The notes under the pieces were generated by a model, which was not told where the DNA came from, did not search any database, and was given only the letters and a program-made list of their open reading frames with translations. From JAIEOG01 sp964519985 (lineage in GTDB: Bacteria > Bdellovibrionota > FAC87 > UBA2466), in assembly GCA_964519985.1 (NCBI GenBank), contig CAZFMF010000017.1:8156-72155 (forward strand): 64,000 nucleotides of DNA, in the 5' to 3' direction. This document shows positions 59,322 to 64,000 of the stretch, one piece after another. The position numbers and the translations under genes are program-made. Each line of letters starts with the position of its first letter. Within the stretch, counting starts at the first letter, position 1.

Positions 59322-60797
59322 ATGAAGAAACCGACCGGTCTGCGTGCGTCTTTTATTCTGACTATTCTTTTGGGGCTAGCTTCTTCGGTAAGCGCCGAAG
59401 TGGAATCCGACTGCCGCCAAAGTTGGGGGCAGAAGCACTCCAAGTACCAGGCGAAGCGATCCGGGGGCAAGGATCTCACTTTCGGAGCACGGGGCCTGGA
59501 GTTCCAAACCGTGAACCTTGCGCCAGACGAACAGAGAAAGTTCCATTTCGGGGTGCGAACGCCGGGTATTTTGCGGATCCGCAATGCGGGCAAGGATCTT
59601 TTCGATGCCACTCTTCACCTGACGCCGAATGCCCAGCGAGAGTTGGAACGGGCGGTGTCCCTCGGTACGTTGAAAAAAGGACATACAGTTTCCGTTCCGG
59701 TGGGGCCCGGCGAGTACTTTGTGAGCATCCAGGAGCAGGGCGAATTCGAGGAGTCAGAGTGTCCACCACTTTCCTACCGCGTGGAGGCGACATTGATAGC
59801 GGCCGGAAAGCAGGTTGCGAAGCTCCTTGCCCAGCCTTTTTCAGACGAGACGAAGCTGAAACCGTTGCCGACCCCCACCCCGATCGAGGTGACTTTGAGC
59901 GCGCTCAATCCCGAACCAAAATTTGCTCTCGAACTAAAAAAACCGAGTTTGGTTGAGGTGTCTTTGGCCAAAGATTCGAATCGCTCCGTGGAACTTCTCT
60001 TAAATGGAGCGCCGCAAGGCAAACGATTGCGGACCCTCTCGCTTTGGAGTTCCTCTTTTTCCTTGAAGCGTCCGGACGGTGTTCCCATCGATCGCGTCCA
60101 CGCGGCGAACTTCACCTTAAGGGTTGTGCCGTTCCAGGGAGAGGAAGAGCGGATTTTTGATTCTCTCCCGGAGAAGGCAAAAGTGGAGGTTCTGGGGCGT
60201 GTCGCCGCGAAGCTCGTCTTTAAGAATCTTTCGCCCGTGGATTTTAAGAAAGTGACTTTGCGATTTGCGCCCACCTTCCAGACCGCTCAGACGCCTCCCG
60301 GAATGACGCTCGATGTTCAAAGCGGAAGACCGACGTGGACGAAGAGCTTCGACGGATGGAAAGCATTCGAAGAAAAAGTGATCGATTTTGGCGTTCTGGT
60401 TCCCAGCATTCGGCAGGTGGAGAGCTACCATCTAAGCGTGTTCGTGATTGCGTTGGAAGCGCAGGGAGGTCCCGTTCAAGTGACATCCGAGCATCTTCTC
60501 AAAGCAGAAGTGGCTTTGAGCAAAACCGCGAAAGTGAGTTCCCCCCAGCTGGGTCAAGCCGTGGAACAGGCGAATACGGTGGAGCATCCGGACTACGAGT
60601 CCCAGCTCAAGATCCCGGTCATGGCGAATTGTTGGAAAAAACACGCCCAAAACAATGAAGCGTTCCAGAAGTGTCAGGGGCTGGTTTTACAGTGGCGCGA
60701 TCGCTGTTCCGCCACCCATCAGGTGACGACTTCGGAGTTTGTGGAATGCGTTCGAAAGGGGCTGCAAGGGGAGGCTCCGGAATTGCTCAAACGCTAG
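59322..60797 (+). CDS. Secreted protein of unknown family
   Basis: 491 residues, signal peptide PTGLRASFILTILLGLASSV. It is mostly beta: several Ig-like or jelly-roll-like stretches (FQTVNLAPDEQRKFHFGVRT, LFDATLHLTPNAQRELERAV, GHTVSVPVGPGEYFVSIQEQ, VDFKKVTLRFAPTFQTAQTP). The end is a helical module with four cysteines (MANCWKKHAQNNEAFQKCQG, WRDRCSATHQ, EFVECVRKGL) whose spacing resembles small Cys-helical binding domains. No known family. 92 bp after the astacin gene, 58 bp before the large propeller protein, same strand. Confidence 0.6.
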   Translation: MKKPTGLRASFILTILLGLASSVSAEVESDCRQSWGQKHSKYQAKRSGGKDLTFGARGLEFQTVNLAPDEQRKFHFGVRTPGILRIRNAGKDLFDATLHLTPNAQRELERAVSLGTLKKGHTVSVPVGPGEYFVSIQEQGEFEESECPPLSYRVEATLIAAGKQVAKLLAQPFSDETKLKPLPTPTPIEVTLSALNPEPKFALELKKPSLVEVSLAKDSNRSVELLLNGAPQGKRLRTLSLWSSSFSLKRPDGVPIDRVHAANFTLRVVPFQGEEERIFDSLPEKAKVEVLGRVAAKLVFKNLSPVDFKKVTLRFAPTFQTAQTPPGMTLDVQSGRPTWTKSFDGWKAFEEKVIDFGVLVPSIRQVESYHLSVFVIALEAQGGPVQVTSEHLLKAEVALSKTAKVSSPQLGQAVEQANTVEHPDYESQLKIPVMANCWKKHAQNNEAFQKCQGLVLQWRDRCSATHQVTTSEFVECVRKGLQGEAPELLKR

Positions 60798-60855
60798 ATC
60801 TGCCGAATGCATTTCGCTGGAGGCAGAAAGCTGGCGCACCAGTTAGAATTGCGAA

Positions 60856-63831
60856 ATGGGCTCATCTACTGTCCGATCGATCTTATCTGCCGTTCTCCTG
60901 CTCACCGTCGCCCCGTCCCATGCTGAGACCCACGGGTTGGGCAAGGGACGAGGGGTAGCACCCGATGAATGCGAGTTTTTTGTGACGGGTTCGATAGCGG
61001 CGACAATTCCAATGAATATGGAGGAGAATCGGGTTGATGCGCTTCCCAATGGACGGCATGCGATTGTGGGCCAGCCGGACGGGAAAATGCTACTGCTCGA
61101 TCTGGAGGACGGCTCCAAACGCTTACTCCGGCAAGATAAAGATCGCCCCAATTTCGAAGCATCCGAAGACGGCAAGCGCATTGCCTTTTGGGATGAGAAG
61201 ACGTTAGAGCTTCTTTCTCTTCCCGATGGCCAAAGCCTTAAAAAGATCTCACTTGCTCGGGACCTGCCGGGCGAAAGAAGTACTTCGAAAATGTCGTTCT
61301 TACACGAGGGAGCCTACCTATTGGCGAAGCGCGGGAAAACGGCTTGGCTATTGGACACTAAGGATCTCGGAACCCTTTTTCAGATCGATTTCGCAACCGA
61401 CACATTTGGAGGCAATGTTTCTCCGGACGGAAAGCACTTGATCGTGTCCGGACTCCATCGAACACTCCACGTTTACGATATCGCCCAGAGGAAGCGGATC
61501 AAAGAAATTGAAGAACCAGAAACGACCTACAGTCTTTTTACCACCGATTCGAAACACGTCGTAACGTATGTCCACGAGCCGACTTCTGTTCGCATTCATG
61601 AGCTTTCCACCGGTAAGTCTTCGCAGGTGGAGCTGCCATTTCAGAGCGAATGGGCGAGTGCGGCTCCGGATGGAACGCTCAACATCATTGGCAGCGGTAT
61701 CATCTCCATTGATCCTGCCTCCGGGCGTGTTTTAAAGAGCACCCCCCTTCCAAGAGCTAGAGGGATCTCGTCCAGCCCCGATCGCGGTGCGGTGTTGATG
61801 GAAAAAGACGATGTTTTGGAGCTCTACGACCTAGCAAGCCACCGCCAAAAGTGGAGGGCGGCCGAAAGCTTGAGGGTGGGGGGCGTGAGCAATTCTGCTT
61901 TTCATAGTTTCTCTCCAAAAGGGGACTTGATCTTGAAGACGCCATACTACGATGGAAAACGCTTTTTATTGGATGCACAAAGTGGGCGAGTCGTGCCATT
62001 CAGGTCGAGTACGTCGCGTCACAGCTGGATTGCATTTACCGGAGATCACCTCTTGGTCGCGGAAGCCGCGGGACTCACGTTGGTGAAAGGGTTGAAACTG
62101 CAATGCGCCTCGTCTCAGTTGTCGGTAAGCAGGGGGGCGGCTGATCTTCAGTCATTGCTTAAGGACGACCGTCTTTGTGGAGGAGCCTTTGATGAGAAAG
62201 CCTGGGACATCGCCACGCCACCGGTATCGGGCCAGAGTCTCGATCCCGAACTAGCGGGGAAGTACCTCTTGCGATTCCAGCATCCCCGGGGTTTTGACGG
62301 CGATAAACACTTGTCCGTTCTGGTGGCGATTCTTCGTTCCCACCTAGTAAAAGCAGAACCCGATCTCGTTCGCGGCGCGCTGGAATCGGTAATGGCATAT
62401 TCTCCGTTGCTTTTCGAAGATATCGTTCGAAAGTACCCTGAGCTATCGCGACTGCCATTTCCATCTTCTGAAAGGCTCTGCCGATCCGCAAGCGAACAGG
62501 AGCTCTTGAAGCAGTCCGCAAAAGAGTTTCTGAGTCATCGAAAGATGATTGCCGACTCACAGCGATCTGCGGCTGCGGACTGGGCGTCGCTTGCGCCGCT
62601 ATCCCGCTTGCTGTCCGGACTTCCCGAGCCGGAAAAAGAAGCCTGGCGCGACGCAATCGCCACGAGCATTGCCCATGGTGCCGCCGACACCCCACAATTC
62701 CAAGGTGTCTTTCTCTCTAAGCTCTACAAGTTTGCCTATCACTCCGTGAAGCCTTGGTTTGGCGACAAGGGGTCGGAACTCACTGATTTGACCATTGTCC
62801 GAGATGCCAAGCAGCTGCGTCCCATTGTGCTCGGAACCGAACCGATTGATGGCGATCCTGGATCTCTTACCGCTTACGGATTTCACGCGCGTGTGCTCCC
62901 TCCCGTCCCTCTGGAAATACCTAGGAATGCGTCACCCGGCCCTATTTCGTTACCGGGTATTGAAAAAGGGATTAAATGGAAGCACGGTCAAAATGAGTAT
63001 TCCGCCGCGGTCATCACTCGGCTCGCCGAAGGCGCAAGCGTGGCCCAAGATCGTTCTGCCCCTCCTTATGCGGAGCTTTGGAAAGATGGGTCAATGACGG
63101 GGACAGTGATGGCCGGGAGTAACCTCGGCGACGCGGATGGGGTGCTGCGATCGTATCAGCAATACTACGAGGGTGAAGGATTCGTTTTTGGCAAAGAGCA
63201 ATCCGTGAAAGACCTCCACGGGTGGCTCGAAAAGGAGATTTCAAGTGGTCAAATGGACTACTTCGTCAAAGAAGCCCACTCCGATGGCGACGAAAAAAAC
63301 CTATTTCGATTTAGCAACGAGGCCACCATTCGGGTCGGTACCAAAGTGCTCGCCGATGGTAGGCGAGAAGAGGTAAAACTCGTCATTCCTCACAAAGGCC
63401 CCACCTCGCTTCTTTCGAATGAGAGGTTTGGTGCATGGATCCGAAAGAGAGAGAAAGAAGGCAAGGGCGCGCTTGTCTATTTCAACGGGAGCTGCTGGTC
63501 ACGCACCAAGGCGGTAAATGAGCTGCAAGCGGCACAGTCGTCCAAGCTCATCGATATTCCGACGCTCACCACGTGCCATGTCTTTGGAAACTACCAGGAA
63601 AATGCATTTCGAATTATTTTGGATAATTTTCGAAAACGCAAAAATTACGATGAGATTCGAACCGAACTGTCAGGAAACCCCGACTACCGAACGCGCACGA
63701 AAGACGTCTATATTTTTCCCGGCGAACGAGACTACGACGACTACGTAGATGCGGTCCTACGGTTGCCGATCGATCTCTCCATTAAGATCAAAGATCAAAG
63801 CGGGCGAGTCGTGAACATAGACGAGAACTAG
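60856..63831 (+). CDS. Large exported protein: beta-propeller and possible caspase-like domain
   Basis: 991 residues, signal peptide TVRSILSAVLLLTVAPSHA. About 45-420 has WD40/propeller-like repeats (LPNGRHAIVGQPDGKMLLLD, TSKMSFLHEGAYLLAKRGKT, NVSPDGKHLIVSGLHRTLHV, LFTTDSKHVVTYVHEPTSVR). 430-690 is helical. 690-991 is alpha/beta: MTGTVMAGSNLGDADGVLRS, a strand ending in H808 within DYFVKEAHSDGDEKN, and GALVYFNGSCWSRTKAVNEL with C880. A His/Cys pair in two successive strands followed by Ser and a helix is the pattern of clan CD peptidases (caspase, CHAT, gingipain). No database support is available here. Confidence 0.65.
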   Translation: MGSSTVRSILSAVLLLTVAPSHAETHGLGKGRGVAPDECEFFVTGSIAATIPMNMEENRVDALPNGRHAIVGQPDGKMLLLDLEDGSKRLLRQDKDRPNFEASEDGKRIAFWDEKTLELLSLPDGQSLKKISLARDLPGERSTSKMSFLHEGAYLLAKRGKTAWLLDTKDLGTLFQIDFATDTFGGNVSPDGKHLIVSGLHRTLHVYDIAQRKRIKEIEEPETTYSLFTTDSKHVVTYVHEPTSVRIHELSTGKSSQVELPFQSEWASAAPDGTLNIIGSGIISIDPASGRVLKSTPLPRARGISSSPDRGAVLMEKDDVLELYDLASHRQKWRAAESLRVGGVSNSAFHSFSPKGDLILKTPYYDGKRFLLDAQSGRVVPFRSSTSRHSWIAFTGDHLLVAEAAGLTLVKGLKLQCASSQLSVSRGAADLQSLLKDDRLCGGAFDEKAWDIATPPVSGQSLDPELAGKYLLRFQHPRGFDGDKHLSVLVAILRSHLVKAEPDLVRGALESVMAYSPLLFEDIVRKYPELSRLPFPSSERLCRSASEQELLKQSAKEFLSHRKMIADSQRSAAADWASLAPLSRLLSGLPEPEKEAWRDAIATSIAHGAADTPQFQGVFLSKLYKFAYHSVKPWFGDKGSELTDLTIVRDAKQLRPIVLGTEPIDGDPGSLTAYGFHARVLPPVPLEIPRNASPGPISLPGIEKGIKWKHGQNEYSAAVITRLAEGASVAQDRSAPPYAELWKDGSMTGTVMAGSNLGDADGVLRSYQQYYEGEGFVFGKEQSVKDLHGWLEKEISSGQMDYFVKEAHSDGDEKNLFRFSNEATIRVGTKVLADGRREEVKLVIPHKGPTSLLSNERFGAWIRKREKEGKGALVYFNGSCWSRTKAVNELQAAQSSKLIDIPTLTTCHVFGNYQENAFRIILDNFRKRKNYDEIRTELSGNPDYRTRTKDVYIFPGERDYDDYVDAVLRLPIDLSIKIKDQSGRVVNIDEN

Positions 63832-63883
63832 GCGCCAAGATTGGTCCGATCTAGGGCCACCATGCGGCTACGCCGCTGGAGGT

Positions 63884-63918
63884 TTAAGGATTAAGGCTTA
63901 AGGATTAATCGTTAAGGA
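63884..63918. repeat. Five tandem heptamers next to tRNA-Glu
   Basis: TTAAGGA TTAAGGC TTAAGGA TTAATCG TTAAGGA, five 7-base units in register, 24 bases beyond the tRNA-Glu 3' end. Confidence 0.7.
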
Positions 63919-63942
63919 TTCAATCGCCGGTGGCGATTGAAT
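63918..63942. repeat. Perfect hairpin abutting tRNA-Glu 3' end
   Basis: ATTCAATCGCC and GGCGATTGAAT (11-base arms) around GGT. Read leftwards it starts at the CCA end of the tRNA. No U-run follows, so processing, termination or recombination roles are all possible. Confidence 0.7.
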
Positions 63943-64000
63943 GGCGTCCCCAACGGGATTCGAACCCGTGTCTACTCCGTGAAAGGGAGTTGTCCTAGGC
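63942..64000 (-). tRNA. tRNA-Glu(TTC), 5' part outside window
   Basis: Minus strand ACTCC-CTTTCAC-GGAGT is the anticodon arm with anticodon TTC. The T arm is CGGGTTCGAATCCCG, the acceptor 3' strand TGGGGAC, the discriminator G and an encoded CCA follow. The D arm and 5' acceptor lie beyond the window end. Confidence 0.9.

Noticed and set aside
63884..63918. CRISPR or direct-repeat origin (iterons)
   Set aside because: Units of seven bases with no spacers and no replication gene; too short for CRISPR and no iteron context.

Overview
The window looks like a chromosomal contig from a Gram-negative, GC-rich, Bdellovibrionota-like (deltaproteobacterial) bacterium. The evidence is indirect. There are many signal-peptide and lipobox proteins, a TolC/RND pair and an outer-membrane barrel, an HNH endonuclease of a type I associate with Bdellovibrio relatives, frequent GTG/TTG starts, CCA-encoding tRNAs and CheX/CheY chemotaxis proteins. 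Two 100-N assembly gaps fall inside one low-complexity lipoprotein gene. No phage, insertion sequence, CRISPR array or rRNA was seen.

Layout. 1-3.3 kb: a truncated secreted protein, an HTH/HATPase/STAS-like regulator with an AT-rich operator array, a VapBC toxin-antitoxin pair and a small secreted Cys protein. 3.5-3.7 kb: tRNA-His preceded by a rearranged partial copy of itself. 3.7-12.7 kb: a leftward block with a hotdog thioesterase, a secreted HEVAH protein, an MBL-fold lipoprotein, a double-hotdog protein, a membrane-bound spermidine-synthase-like TPR protein and a ten-repeat Cys-rich lipoprotein with a Met-Pro-Gly-Pro tail. 12.9-20.2 kb: a FAD/Rieske oxidoreductase, an HPPD-like VOC protein, a DPP III-like peptidase and two c-type cytochrome proteins. 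20.4-32.1 kb: CheX-like and CheY, a malic enzyme, MutY, a GloB-like hydrolase, FKBP, an outer-membrane barrel with a POT transporter, then YbaN-like, hemerythrin and RDD-SHOCT proteins. 32.2-36.8 kb: an APC permease with a run of small lipoproteins, two of them tandem paralogues. 37-53.2 kb: NDH-2, TolC plus RND pump, HNH protein, a PA0069-type radical SAM protein divergent from RapA, a secreted beta-propeller, a CPA2 antiporter, two GNATs and a DUF4442 thioesterase.

53.2-63.9 kb is the most unusual part. Nearly every gene encodes an exported protein: a type IB topoisomerase carrying a signal peptide, a coiled-coil protein, a membrane-anchored phosphoesterase, a 59-residue secreted peptide, a lipoprotein, an astacin-like protease, a secreted protein of unknown family, and a 991-residue protein with a propeller-like N-terminus and a possible caspase-like His/Cys dyad. 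The block ends at a tRNA-Glu flanked by five tandem heptamers and a hairpin. A predatory or envelope-directed secretome would fit, but that is inference.

Non-coding structure worth attention: a recurrent palindrome of CTCCGGCGCCGGAG type at four intergenic sites, two operator-like palindromes sharing CATAC-N4-GTATG, a dispersed hairpin element whose two copies show compensatory base changes, and a 177-bp inverted repeat whose arms supply the stop codons of two convergent genes.
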